From Vulcanimicrobiota bacterium (GTDB lineage: Bacteria; Vulcanimicrobiota; Vulcanimicrobiia; Vulcanimicrobiales; Vulcanimicrobiaceae), in NCBI GenBank assembly GCA_013043945.1, contig JABEUW010000011.1, positions 1 through 19,997 of the forward strand: a DNA stretch of 19,997 nt. Reading direction: 5' to 3'. Below the pieces are notes generated by a model. It did not search any database. It worked only from the letters and a program-made list of their open reading frames with translations, and was not told where the DNA came from. This document shows, one piece after another, positions 1 to 7,813 of the stretch. Every line of letters starts with the position of its first letter. Positions within the stretch are counted from its first letter, which is position 1. The translations under genes and the position numbers were made by a program.

Positions 1-260
1 CGCGCGCGACCTTGCTGTTGCTCGCTCAGCAGTTGCGAGCGCGCGGCACGACCGTCTTTATGGACTTCGCCGATCGGAAAGTTGCCGCGCAGTTTAAGCT
101 TGCGGAACGAAACGGTGCGCGCGCGGGGGTCATCCTCGGCAGCGACGAACTCGCAAAGGGCGAGCTCGTGGTGCGCGATTTGGTGGAGCGGAGCGAAGTA
201 CGGCTCGCGCTCGAGGATATCGAAGAACTTGCAGCCGTCCTACAACGAATGGGAGCGTAA
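1..260 (+). CDS. hisS: Histidyl-tRNA synthetase, C-terminal anticodon-binding domain (partial, 5' end missing)
   Basis: Only the last 85 or so codons are present; the frame is open to the window edge (first full codon at base 3), so the gene begins upstream. The fragment has the alpha/beta pattern of the class II HGTP anticodon-binding domain that ends HisRS. An MDFADRKVAAQFKLAERNGA stretch is followed by VILGSDELAKGELVVRDL, matching the usual LGxxELxxGxxxVKDL block of HisS. In the full enzyme this domain reads the tRNA-His anticodon for aminoacylation in the cytoplasm. Its TAA overlaps the accB ATG by one base (TAATG), so the two are probably translationally coupled. ProRS, ThrRS and GlyRS share this fold, but the LGSDEL block fits HisS best. 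Confidence 0.8.
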   Translation, partial: RATLLLLAQQLRARGTTVFMDFADRKVAAQFKLAERNGARAGVILGSDELAKGELVVRDLVERSEVRLALEDIEELAAVLQRMGA

Positions 261-703
261 TGGAACAAGATTTTGAGGCGATAGAACGGCTGATCGCGGT
301 GATGGAGCAGCACGATCTCGATCGCATGAAGGTTCGCGTCGGCGAGACGCTCTACGAACTCGTCCGTCGCGAGGCGGCCGCACCGCTGGTGACGCAGATC
401 GGCCACGTTCCGGCACCGGTTCCCGAAGGTGTCGGCCCCGCGCCCGTCGCCGGCCCGCCGAAGAACGTCAAGCGCGTCAGCGCGCCGCTCACCGGGGTCT
501 TTTATCGTTCGTCCTCACCCGACACCGCCGCATTCGTGAGCGAGGGTCAACGCGTTGAATTGGGCGAGGTTCTCTGCATTCTCGAAGCGATGAAATTATT
601 CAATGAAATTCAAAGCGAATATGCCGGAACGATCGTTCGCATCATCCCGCAGAACGGCGAACTCGTTTCGCAGGGCGAGGACCTCTTTTGGATCGAGCCG
701 TGA
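260..703 (+). CDS. accB: Biotin carboxyl carrier protein of acetyl-CoA carboxylase
   Basis: A 147-residue protein of normal AccB length. It carries the biotin that is carboxylated by AccC and passed to the AccA/AccD carboxyltransferase to make malonyl-CoA for fatty-acid synthesis. An N-terminal helical segment (about 1-40, MEQDFEAIERLIAVMEQHDL) resembles the AccB N-terminus. A Pro/Ala-rich linker follows (about 48-70). The C-terminal biotinyl domain carries the EAMK motif with the biotinylated lysine at residue 112, followed by the NEI and G-T/I-V repeat typical of the hammerhead fold. The usual partner accC is not adjacent: upstream is hisS and downstream is gmhA. ATG at 260 overlaps the hisS stop, and its own TGA overlaps the gmhA GTG. 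A BCCP of another biotin enzyme is possible, but the N-terminal half favours AccB. Confidence 0.9.
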   Translation: MEQDFEAIERLIAVMEQHDLDRMKVRVGETLYELVRREAAAPLVTQIGHVPAPVPEGVGPAPVAGPPKNVKRVSAPLTGVFYRSSSPDTAAFVSEGQRVELGEVLCILEAMKLFNEIQSEYAGTIVRIIPQNGELVSQGEDLFWIEP

Positions 704-1299
704 GCGAGCTCCCCGCAACGCATCGCCGGCGCGATTTTTCGGTTTTGATCGCCGAGCGAACGGGGCTCCTCGAGTCCCCGCACTATCGCTCGCAAGTGGA
801 GGCGATCGCCGAAGCGATGGTCGTGGCGCTCCGTGCCGGAAACAAAATTTTATGGTGCGGTAACGGCGGCAGCGCCGCCGAGGCGCAGCATATGGCCGCC
901 GAACTCTCGGGGCGCTTCTTGCGCGAGCGTCCGGGATACTATAGCGAAGCGCTCTCGGTGAATTCGTCGACGCTGACTTGTATCGGCAACGATTACGGGT
1001 ACGACGTCGTGTTTTCGCGTCAGGTCGAAGCATTCGCGCGCCCCGGCGACGTCGTTATCGGTATGACCACGAGCGGCAGTTCGCGGAATATCGTTCTTGC
1101 GTTGGAGGCGGCAAAACGCCAAGGCGCGATCGCCGTAGCGTTCACCGGCAACGGCGGCGGAGCGAGTGCGCGCGTTGCCGACCTCGCGCTTATCGGCCCC
1201 GACGGCTATGCGGCGCTCGTGCAAGAAGTGCACCAGGTCATGGCGCATATTCTTTGCGATCTCGTCGAACAGCGAATGATCTTCGGAGATACTCCGTGA
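700..1299 (+). CDS. gmhA: Phosphoheptose isomerase (sedoheptulose-7-phosphate isomerase)
   Basis: A 199-residue SIS-domain enzyme converting sedoheptulose 7-phosphate to D-glycero-D-manno-heptose 7-phosphate, the first step of ADP-heptose synthesis in the cytoplasm. The GmhA signature GNGGSAAEAQHMAAEL lies at about 54-69, a phosphate-binding TTSGSSRN loop at about 123-130, and QEVHQ at 175-179. H64, E68, Q175 and H183 have the same spacing as the zinc/active-site residues His61, Glu65, Gln172 and His180 of E. coli GmhA, shifted by three. The GTG at 700 forms a 4-base GTGA overlap with accB and gives the expected length; a longer in-frame extension would run into accB. Next in the operon are the kinase and adenylyltransferase of the same pathway. 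Confidence 0.93.
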   Translation: MSELPATHRRRDFSVLIAERTGLLESPHYRSQVEAIAEAMVVALRAGNKILWCGNGGSAAEAQHMAAELSGRFLRERPGYYSEALSVNSSTLTCIGNDYGYDVVFSRQVEAFARPGDVVIGMTTSGSSRNIVLALEAAKRQGAIAVAFTGNGGGASARVADLALIGPDGYAALVQEVHQVMAHILCDLVEQRMIFGDTP

Positions 1300-2279
1300 G
1301 CACCGCGCTCGCGGTTCCCGACGCGCGAATTCTCTTTGAGAAAATGGCCGGGAAGAATATCCTCGTCGTCGGCGATCTTATGCTCGACGAGTGGATTTGG
1401 GGGCGCGTCGAACGTATCTCTCCCGAGGCGCCGGTTCCGGTGGTCGCCGTCAGCAACCATTCCTTCACGCTCGGCGGTGCCGGTAACGTCGCCCACAATC
1501 TCTGCGTTCTCGGCGCGAACGTATCATGCATCGGGGTGGTCGGCGACGACCCGTTCGGCAATGAAGTCCGCGCGATGCTCCGCGCGCAAAATATCGATGC
1601 CGACGGCGTAATCTCGGTCGACGATCGGCCGACGACGCGAAAGACGCGCGTCGTGGCTCAGCACCAGCAAGTCGTGCGTGCCGATTGGGAATCGGTCGAA
1701 CCGTTGCGCGCCGCCGATGCAGAGCGCATCGTCGGCATCGTCGCCGCTGCGGCGAAGCGCGCCGATGCGGTTATCGTAAGTGACTATGCCAAGGGTTTGC
1801 TCGCGCGCGAGATCGTCGAAGCGGCAAACATCTGCCCGCTCGTGCTCGGCGATCCGAAGCCGCAGCACGCCGCGCTCTTTTCGGGAGTGACCTGCGTTGC
1901 ACCGAACCTCGGCGAGGCGGCGGCGGCATCGGGTATTGCGATTCGCGACGACGCCTCGTTGGAGCGAGCGGGGAAGATCTTACTCGAACGTTTTGGCTGC
2001 CGATACGTCGTGGTGACGCGCGGCGAGCATGGAATGGCACTTTTCGGACGCGACGGCGAGCGGTTGGCGATTCCCTCGGTGGCCCGCACGGTCTTCGATG
2101 TCAGCGGTGCCGGCGATACCGTCGTCTCGGTTCTCGCGCTCGCGCTCGCCGTCGGAGCATCGATCGATCGTGCGATGCGACTCGCCAATTACGCTGCGGG
2201 AGCGGTCGTTGAAAAGCTCGGCACCGCTACCGCGAACGCCGAGGAGATATTGGAGTTACTCGAACATGCCGACGCATGA
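1296..2279 (+). CDS. rfaE1: D-glycero-beta-D-manno-heptose-7-phosphate kinase (stand-alone HldE domain 1)
   Basis: A 327-residue PfkB/ribokinase-family kinase that phosphorylates heptose 7-phosphate at C1 to give the 1,7-bisphosphate. Visible features are the substrate-binding LGGAGNVAHNL block at about 59-69, PNLGEA near 206-211, and the PfkB signature DVSGAGDT at 268-275, whose D274 is the expected catalytic base. In E. coli this domain is fused to the adenylyltransferase as HldE; here the two are separate overlapping genes. The GTG at 1296 has GGAG upstream at 1285-1288 and overlaps the gmhA stop as GTGA. The open frame continues far upstream, but that portion is the shadow of gmhA. The stop overlaps the next gene by 14 bases. 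Confidence 0.92.
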   Translation: MSTALAVPDARILFEKMAGKNILVVGDLMLDEWIWGRVERISPEAPVPVVAVSNHSFTLGGAGNVAHNLCVLGANVSCIGVVGDDPFGNEVRAMLRAQNIDADGVISVDDRPTTRKTRVVAQHQQVVRADWESVEPLRAADAERIVGIVAAAAKRADAVIVSDYAKGLLAREIVEAANICPLVLGDPKPQHAALFSGVTCVAPNLGEAAAASGIAIRDDASLERAGKILLERFGCRYVVVTRGEHGMALFGRDGERLAIPSVARTVFDVSGAGDTVVSVLALALAVGASIDRAMRLANYAAGAVVEKLGTATANAEEILELLEHADA

Positions 2280-2772
2280 GTATCTGTTCGGGCGGGCGCT
2301 CGAACTTCCCGAGGCGATCGCGTACCGCGAGATGCTGCGCGCGCGTAATAAAACAATCGTGTTCACGAATGGTTGCTTCGATGTCCTTCACGTCGGGCAC
2401 GCCGAATATCTTGCGTGGGCGCGTTCGCAGGGCGACGCCCTCATCGTCGGCCTCAATAGCGATACGTCGGTACGCGAATTAAAAGGCGCACCGCGCCCCT
2501 TCGTGCCCTACGGCGAGCGCGCACGTTTGCTCTGCGCGCTGCGTAGCGTCGACGTCGTCATCGGCTTCTCGGAACGAACTCCCGAGGAGTTGTTGGAACA
2601 CCTTCGCCCCGACGTGCATGTAAAGAGCGCGCAATATCGCGTGGAAGATCTTCCCGAGGCGCGCATCGTCCTGGCGTACGGCGGCGAAGTCCGGCTCGCT
2701 CCGCATCGCGAAGGCTCGAGTACGACCGATATCGTCGAACGTATCGGCGCGCATTTCACAACGGAGCGCTAG
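2266..2772 (+). CDS. rfaE2: D-glycero-beta-D-manno-heptose-1-phosphate adenylyltransferase (stand-alone HldE domain 2)
   Basis: A 168-residue cytidylyltransferase-fold enzyme that uses ATP and heptose 1-phosphate to make ADP-heptose. It carries FTNGCFD at 33-39 and the nucleotide-binding HVGH motif at 42-45, followed by a conserved GLNSDTSVRELKG segment and a C-terminal SSTTDIVERI segment, all hallmarks of RfaE domain 2. The ATG at 2266 has GGAG at 2252-2255 and gives the standard domain length; it lies within the last codons of rfaE1, a 14-base overlap. The substrate for this step needs prior dephosphorylation by GmhB, which is not in the window. The epimerase HldD is also absent, so whether the product stays D,D- or becomes L,D-heptose cannot be judged here. 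Confidence 0.92.
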   Translation: MPTHEYLFGRALELPEAIAYREMLRARNKTIVFTNGCFDVLHVGHAEYLAWARSQGDALIVGLNSDTSVRELKGAPRPFVPYGERARLLCALRSVDVVIGFSERTPEELLEHLRPDVHVKSAQYRVEDLPEARIVLAYGGEVRLAPHREGSSTTDIVERIGAHFTTER

Positions 2773-2774
2773 CG

Positions 2775-3998
2775 TTGCGCCTCGCGCTGACGGTGAACGG
2801 CCCGGGTGAAACTGCGGGTTGGGCGCGCCCGCTTTTAAGCGCGCTCTATCGGCGCGATCCCGAGATCGAGATCTATGCGTTTCTCGTCCCCGATGATTTT
2901 GCGACCGGCTACGAAGCCCCGATGCTGCGCGCGGCATTCCCCCAAGCGCACGTCTTCGAGCCGTCGCGCTATTTGGCGTTCGCGCTCGGAGCGGGCCTCG
3001 AAGGAGCGCCCGACCGCGTCGACGGCGTGCTCTATCTCGGCGGCGACCTCATGCATGCGGCTCGCGTTCGCGCGCGCCTTCACGGGAGGGCTGCGGCATA
3101 TAAATTTTCGCGGTCGCGCTATGCGGCCTCGCTCGCCCGCGCATACGCGGTCGACGACGCGAACGTCGCGCAGCTCGAAGCCTGGGGCGTGCCCTCCGAC
3201 CGCATCGTACGCGTGGGAAACCTCGCGATTGACGGAGCGATCGCGCAGGCGAACGAGCCGCTTCCGCCGTGGTTCGAACGCGACGGCATCGTCGTTCTTC
3301 CCGGCTCGCGCTCCTACGAAGTCGAGCATATGATACCGTTCTTTTTTACTGCGGCGCTGCGCATGCGCGCGGAGCGCCCCTCGTTGCCGATTGCCTTTGG
3401 AATCTCGCCGTTCACCTCGCTCGATGCGGTGGAGAAAGCGATCGAAGCCGGCGGCGACGCCCGCGTGTGGTCGAAAAAAGGGCGGCTCATCCGTGAGGGC
3501 GAGCGCGCGTGGATCGCCGAGCGCGACGGCGAGCGACGATTCCCGATCGTACGCGAGAGCCTCGCCGCGGCGGCGGCGAGCGGGCTCGCGCTGACCCTGC
3601 CCGGAACGAAGTGCATCGAACTCGCAGCGCTCGGCGTGCCGACCATCGCGATTACGCCGCTCAATGCCGCCGAGTTGATCGCGATCAACGGCCCGCTGAC
3701 CTATCTCAATCGCATTCCTTGGCTTGGTGCGGCACTCAAGCGAGCGGTCGCGGTGCGCATCTCGAAGCGTTTTCGCTTTCACACGCAGCCCAATATCGAT
3801 GCGGGTGAAGAACTCGTTCGCGAGTACCACGGCACGCTGACCCCCGGGCGCGTCGCCCGCGTCGCACTCGCGAGCTACGACGACCGTGCCTGGCGAACGC
3901 GCGTTGCGGGGCAGATGAAGGAACTCTACGCACGGCATGCGGGTGCGGCGCAGCGTTTGGCGGAATCCCTGACGACCATGCTTCGGGAGAACAACTAG
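2775..3998 (+). CDS. LpxB-like (lipid-A-disaccharide synthase-related) glycosyltransferase
   Basis: A 407-residue protein with the two-domain pattern of GT-B enzymes. The centre and C-terminal half resemble LpxB: VLPGSRSYEVEHM at about 174-186 corresponds to the LLPGSRGAEVE block, and LPGTKCIELAALGVP at about 275-289 to the SGTAALEC segment. This is followed by a segment where LpxB has its membrane-contacting patch (TYLNRIPWLG). LpxB joins UDP-diacylglucosamine and lipid X at the inner membrane. The N-terminus, however, has VNGPGETAGW where LpxB has GEASGD, so the exact donor and acceptor are uncertain. The TTG start at 2775, two bases after the rfaE2 stop, puts the first beta-strand in the right place, but the weak start codon leaves some doubt. 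It may act on lipid A or on a core sugar. Confidence 0.6.
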   Translation: MRLALTVNGPGETAGWARPLLSALYRRDPEIEIYAFLVPDDFATGYEAPMLRAAFPQAHVFEPSRYLAFALGAGLEGAPDRVDGVLYLGGDLMHAARVRARLHGRAAAYKFSRSRYAASLARAYAVDDANVAQLEAWGVPSDRIVRVGNLAIDGAIAQANEPLPPWFERDGIVVLPGSRSYEVEHMIPFFFTAALRMRAERPSLPIAFGISPFTSLDAVEKAIEAGGDARVWSKKGRLIREGERAWIAERDGERRFPIVRESLAAAAASGLALTLPGTKCIELAALGVPTIAITPLNAAELIAINGPLTYLNRIPWLGAALKRAVAVRISKRFRFHTQPNIDAGEELVREYHGTLTPGRVARVALASYDDRAWRTRVAGQMKELYARHAGAAQRLAESLTTMLRENN

Positions 3999-4000
3999 CC

Positions 4001-4873
4001 ATGCGTCTCTCGGTCGTTATCGCGACGAAAGATCGCGCGAGCTATATCGAACGCGCTCTTGCGTCTCTTGCTTTGCAGCAGGGTGCGCCGAGTTTTGAAG
4101 CGATCGTCGTTGACAACGGCTCGACCGATACGACGCGCTCGGTGGTGCAGGCGGCCGCCGAACGCAGCAACTTTCCAATTCGATATCTGTTCGAAGCCGA
4201 GCCGAACCGAGGAAAGGCGCGCAACCGCGGGGTCGCGGTCGCCGAGGGCTTTATCGTGCTGTTCTGCGACGACGACGTCGTGCTTCCGCCCGGCTTTCTT
4301 GCGGCGCACGAAGCCGCGCACGACGCACCGGGTTTGGTGGTGAACGGTGCGATCGTGAACGTTCCCGACTACGAGCATCGCCCCAAACCCTCGCTCGCAA
4401 ATTACTCGGGTGCGTTTCTTTGCACGTGCAACGTTTCGATCCCGAAGGCGGCGATCGATGCCGTCGGTGGTTTCGACGAATCCTTCGATCTTTACGGTTG
4501 GGAAGATACCGAGTTGGGCGTGCGTCTGCGCGAGAGCGGCATGCGACGCCGATTTTCGTGGGACGCGTTTCTCTGGCATATCAAAAAACCGAGCGAGGAA
4601 ACGCTCGACGTGCTCGCACGGAAGGCGGTTGAGAAAGCCCGTATGGCGAGGCGTTTTATCGATAAAAGCCCTTCGTCGCGAGTGAAGGCTGCGACGGGAG
4701 CGCACCGATTGAATTTGCTACGGGCAAAATATTTGCTCCCCGATTCCTTGCTTGCATTCTATGCCGGCGTCGCGAGCGACGAGCGCGCGAACGCTACGGT
4801 GCGTGCGATCGCAAAAACGCAGTTTTTGGACGGCATCTACGCCCGCGAGTTATCCCGCGCTCTGGAAAAATGA
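4001..4873 (+). CDS. Glycosyltransferase family 2, first copy
   Basis: A 290-residue GT-A enzyme, probably cytoplasmic and membrane-associated, that transfers a sugar from an activated donor during LPS core or other surface-glycan assembly. It begins with MRLSVVIATKDR, has the nucleotide-binding DNGSTD at 38-43, a metal-binding DDD at 90-92, and AVGGFDESFDLYGWED at about 154-169, the acceptor/catalytic segment shared with galactosyltransferase-type GT2 proteins. No transmembrane helix is evident. The ATG at 4001 follows the preceding stop by two bases and has GGGAGA about 10 bases upstream. It lies in an alternating GT2/GT9 series. The sugar transferred cannot be read from sequence. Confidence 0.85.
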   Translation: MRLSVVIATKDRASYIERALASLALQQGAPSFEAIVVDNGSTDTTRSVVQAAAERSNFPIRYLFEAEPNRGKARNRGVAVAEGFIVLFCDDDVVLPPGFLAAHEAAHDAPGLVVNGAIVNVPDYEHRPKPSLANYSGAFLCTCNVSIPKAAIDAVGGFDESFDLYGWEDTELGVRLRESGMRRRFSWDAFLWHIKKPSEETLDVLARKAVEKARMARRFIDKSPSSRVKAATGAHRLNLLRAKYLLPDSLLAFYAGVASDERANATVRAIAKTQFLDGIYARELSRALEK

Positions 4874-5889
4874 ACCGCGCACTGCTCTATTGCGCCGGCG
4901 GAGGGCTAGGCGATTCGCTCGTCGCCACCGTCGTGGCACAGGCGTTGCACGCGCAATACGATAGCGTCGACGCGCTCACGCTTCCTGGGCATCGCTCGAC
5001 GCTCGAACTCGTGCCGGAGATCGAGCGCGTCTTCGTCGACGATGGCGAGCCGCTCGACCTTCAGATCGCTGCGTTACGCGCGCGTGAGTACGCGGCTTGC
5101 GTGGTGACCTGGGCGACCGCGCGAGCTGCGGCAGCGGTGCGTGGCGCCGCGATTCCCGTTCGCGTCGGCCAGGCTCGTCGTCTCTATTCGCGTTCGTTTA
5201 CCCATCGCGTCGTCGTGCGAAGCGAGCTCGGCGACGTCACCTCGCATTGGTCCGAGATTTTGCTCGACTATCCACGTGCGATCGGTTGCGACGCAGTCGG
5301 CGCGCGCCCGCACGTGCGTCCCGGGGCCGAGGACGAGCGGGGCGCCCAGGCGCTTCGCGCCGACCTCGCGCTCGAACGCGATGCCTATTTTATTTTGCAC
5401 CCCACGAACGCGGTCGCGACGGAGCGCGGCCTCTGGCCGACGGAGGGATGGGCGCGGAGCGCGCGTGCATTACGCGAACGTTTTTCGCTTCCCGTTCTGT
5501 TGAGCGGCGCCGAGGCCGACCGCGAGATCGTGGAACGCATCGTCGCCGAGAGCGGCGACACGGAGGTGCGTTCGCTCGCCGGGCGCCTCTCCATCGGTGC
5601 GCTCGCAGCGCTCGCCCGCGATGCGCGAGCGTTCGTCGGCATCACCACGGGTTCGATGCACGTCGCCGCCGCGGTCGGTGCGCGAACGGTGGGGATCTTT
5701 CCGTTTCAGAGCGATTTCCCCGAGCGCTGGGCACCGCTCTGCGACCGGCGAGCGATCGTGCGCTCCGCATTTCCGTGCCACCCCGGCGACCGAAAGGAGA
5801 CCTGCGTGGATTACGCCTGTATTGCGGGGCTCGATACTCCGAGAATTCTCGCTGCCGTCGAGGGGTTGCTCGCCCCCGCACAGCGGTAA
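4870..5889 (+). CDS. Glycosyltransferase family 9 (heptosyltransferase-like), first copy
   Basis: A 339-residue GT-B protein of the WaaF/WaaC family, which transfers heptose from ADP-heptose to the LPS inner core on the cytoplasmic face of the inner membrane. Seen directly: a glycine-rich N-terminal strand-loop GGGLGDSLVATVV (about 10-22) and the C-terminal donor-site block GITTGSMHVAAAVGARTVG near 257-275, equivalent to the family's D/T-xG-xxHxAAA motif. A cysteine-bearing tail CHPGDRKETCVDYAC is also common in GT9 enzymes. The N-terminal loop departs from the typical RxDRxGD form, so it is a divergent member. The ATGA overlap with the upstream GT2 gene implies coupling. Upstream gmhA, rfaE1 and rfaE2 make ADP-heptose the likely donor. 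Confidence 0.8.
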   Translation: MNRALLYCAGGGLGDSLVATVVAQALHAQYDSVDALTLPGHRSTLELVPEIERVFVDDGEPLDLQIAALRAREYAACVVTWATARAAAAVRGAAIPVRVGQARRLYSRSFTHRVVVRSELGDVTSHWSEILLDYPRAIGCDAVGARPHVRPGAEDERGAQALRADLALERDAYFILHPTNAVATERGLWPTEGWARSARALRERFSLPVLLSGAEADREIVERIVAESGDTEVRSLAGRLSIGALAALARDARAFVGITTGSMHVAAAVGARTVGIFPFQSDFPERWAPLCDRRAIVRSAFPCHPGDRKETCVDYACIAGLDTPRILAAVEGLLAPAQR

Positions 5890-5927
5890 GAGCGGAGTCG
5901 AGCATCGGCGTCGAAGTGCGGGCAACG

Positions 5928-6836
5928 ATGCGCGCGACCATTCAACTCTGTACCTACAATCGTGCTACGCTCCTCGAGCGCGTTCTCGATGCGTGCTTCG
6001 AACAGACGTTGCCCGAGGATTCCTACGAAGTCGTACTCGTAAACGACGGTTCTACGGACGGCACCTCCGCGACGATCGAGCGCGCTCGTGCGCGGGCGAC
6101 CTGCAGCTTTACCGTCGTCGAACAGCAAAATGCTGGCCTCGCTCGCGGGCGAAACGTCGGTATCGCACGCGCGAGCGGCGACCGCATCATCTTCATCGAT
6201 GACGACGTCTTACCGTTACCGAATTTCGTCGAAGAGCATCTGCGCTCGCACGAGCTTCGCCCTGCAGCGATCGTGCGCGGCGGCGCGATCAATGTCGAAT
6301 CCTTTGACGACCTCCCACCCCCGGTGTGGAGCTGGAAAGATTACAGCGGGAATTTTTTCTGGACGACCAACGTCTCGGTGCCGACGGCGACGATTCGTGC
6401 GATCGGCGGCTTCAATGAGTCGTTCGCAGAGTACGGTTGGGAAGATATCGATGTCGGGCTACGTTTGCGCTTCGCAGGCGTCCGGGCGATTTTTAACCCG
6501 AAGGCTCTGGCCTACCACTATAAGCCGTGGCCGCGTAGCGGTGAGATCGAGAAGATGGAGCGGCAGGCGCGCGCGCAAGCGCGCACGGCGGTGACGCTCT
6601 CGGCGTTACACCCGCACTGGCGTACCTACCTCGCAACCGGTGAGAACCCCGTGCAGCGTAGCGTTCATGCCACATTGCGAGCGATGGGAGTGCCCGAGCG
6701 ATTGCGCCGCCGCGTTGGGGCGATTACGGGGGATCGGCCGCTTGAAACGGCGGAATTGAGAACGGTGCGACGGATGCTCGCGAGTGTATATTTCGAAGAA
6801 CTCGAACGCGCGATTCAAAAACGCAACGCCACGTGA
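5928..6836 (+). CDS. Glycosyltransferase family 2, second copy
   Basis: A 302-residue GT-A enzyme resembling the GT2 encoded at 4001. It starts MRATIQLCTYNR, has NDGSTDGT at 39-46, the metal-binding DDD at 91-93, TTNVSVPTATIRAIGGFNES around 146-165 and GWED at 170-173. The open frame extends far upstream, but that part is the shadow of the GT9 gene. The ATG at 5928 begins the first beta-strand, while GTG at 5916 is an in-frame alternative with neither showing a strong ribosome site. A 38-base gap separates it from the upstream gene, one of the larger gaps inside this operon. Specificity is unknown; a role in core oligosaccharide assembly is inferred from context. Confidence 0.84.
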   Translation: MRATIQLCTYNRATLLERVLDACFEQTLPEDSYEVVLVNDGSTDGTSATIERARARATCSFTVVEQQNAGLARGRNVGIARASGDRIIFIDDDVLPLPNFVEEHLRSHELRPAAIVRGGAINVESFDDLPPPVWSWKDYSGNFFWTTNVSVPTATIRAIGGFNESFAEYGWEDIDVGLRLRFAGVRAIFNPKALAYHYKPWPRSGEIEKMERQARAQARTAVTLSALHPHWRTYLATGENPVQRSVHATLRAMGVPERLRRRVGAITGDRPLETAELRTVRRMLASVYFEELERAIQKRNAT

Positions 6837-7813
6837 GAATCGTCCTTTCGCGAACCGATCGCATCGGGGATCTCATTCTTTCGACACCGGCGATTGCGAC
6901 GGTGCGTCGCTCCTTCCCCGACGCGCACATTACGATGGTAACGAGTGCGTACAATCGCGTCGTGATGGAACGAAATGCCGACATCGACGAATTGGTTTCG
7001 CTGCCGCGTGCGATCCGACCGGAGCGTTTCGGCGCGCACTTTCGTAACGTCGATCTCGCGATCGCGCTCGCTCCACGCTCCGAAGATCTGCGTGTCGTCG
7101 GCGCGACGGGCGCTGCAGTTCGCGTCGGCTACACCTACGCGCGTCGCTATCTCGCGCGGCTCACGGCACGATTTTTCGTCAATCGCATGGCGATCTCCGA
7201 AGCCGATCCCGAGCTCTGCGAGCGCGATCCACACCGCGTGGTGCGCCACGAAGTCGAGCAACTGCTCGACCTCGTTGCGCTCGGAGGAGCGCGCGAGCAG
7301 GTCGCCGATCTGCGCCTCGATCTTCGCGATGAAGATCGCGCTGCGGTCGCCGCGCTTCCGGATCGCCCGATCGTCCTTCATCTCGCGCCGCGATGGTTTC
7401 AGGGCGGCAGTACGCTTGCCTCAACGGTGGAGTTGGCGCGTCGCCTCGCCGCGCTGGGGCGGCCGTTGGTCGTGACGGCGAATGCCGAGATCGGCGATGC
7501 CATCGAGGCATTTGCCGGGGTCGGCGCGGCGGCCGTATTGAAAGATCTGCCGTTCTTCCACTGGGCGGCGGTCTTCGAACGGGCGGCCTGCGTGGTCACC
7601 GTCGATACCGGTGCGACTCATGTCGCAAGCGCGATGCGCAGGCCCACGCTCGTCGCCTTCGAAAACCGCTATTTCCGATTGGCCTCACAAGAATGGGCCC
7701 CCTATCGGGTTCCGAGCCGCAGTTTGCGAAAACCCCAAAGCGACGACGAAGCCTCCCTCGCGCACTTTCGCAACGAGGTCGTCGACGGTGTCGCGGATTT
7801 AATAAATGCTTGA
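6833..7813 (+). CDS. Glycosyltransferase family 9 (heptosyltransferase-like), second copy
   Basis: A 326-residue GT-B protein with a canonical GT9 N-terminus: MRIVLSRTDRIGDLILSTPA (1-20), the acceptor-side RxDRxGD loop typical of WaaC/WaaF/WaaQ. The donor-site block VTVDTGATHVASAMRRPT lies near 253-270. It is expected to move heptose from ADP-heptose to the growing core at the inner membrane. The GTG at 6833 overlaps the upstream stop as GTGA, and the stop overlaps the next GT2 by eight bases. It is only distantly similar to the GT9 at 4870, so the two are likely sequential transferases rather than recent duplicates. Which heptose position each adds cannot be told. Confidence 0.85.
   Translation: MRIVLSRTDRIGDLILSTPAIATVRRSFPDAHITMVTSAYNRVVMERNADIDELVSLPRAIRPERFGAHFRNVDLAIALAPRSEDLRVVGATGAAVRVGYTYARRYLARLTARFFVNRMAISEADPELCERDPHRVVRHEVEQLLDLVALGGAREQVADLRLDLRDEDRAAVAALPDRPIVLHLAPRWFQGGSTLASTVELARRLAALGRPLVVTANAEIGDAIEAFAGVGAAAVLKDLPFFHWAAVFERAACVVTVDTGATHVASAMRRPTLVAFENRYFRLASQEWAPYRVPSRSLRKPQSDDEASLAHFRNEVVDGVADLINA

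Noticed and set aside
978..1295. Upstream extension of the rfaE1 frame
   Set aside because: It is a shadow of gmhA; the kinase fold begins after the GTG at 1296, which has a ribosome site.
2835..3938. Long open frame on the - strand (367 codons) opposite the LpxB-like gene
   Set aside because: It is rich in Arg/Ala/Gly with no recognisable motif and lies wholly opposite a gene with clear family motifs; long antisense frames are common in GC-rich coding DNA.
5097..5927. Upstream extension of the second GT2 frame to 579 codons, suggesting a fusion
   Set aside because: The extension overlaps the GT9 gene in another frame and is Arg-rich noise; GT2 homology begins at the ATG at 5928.
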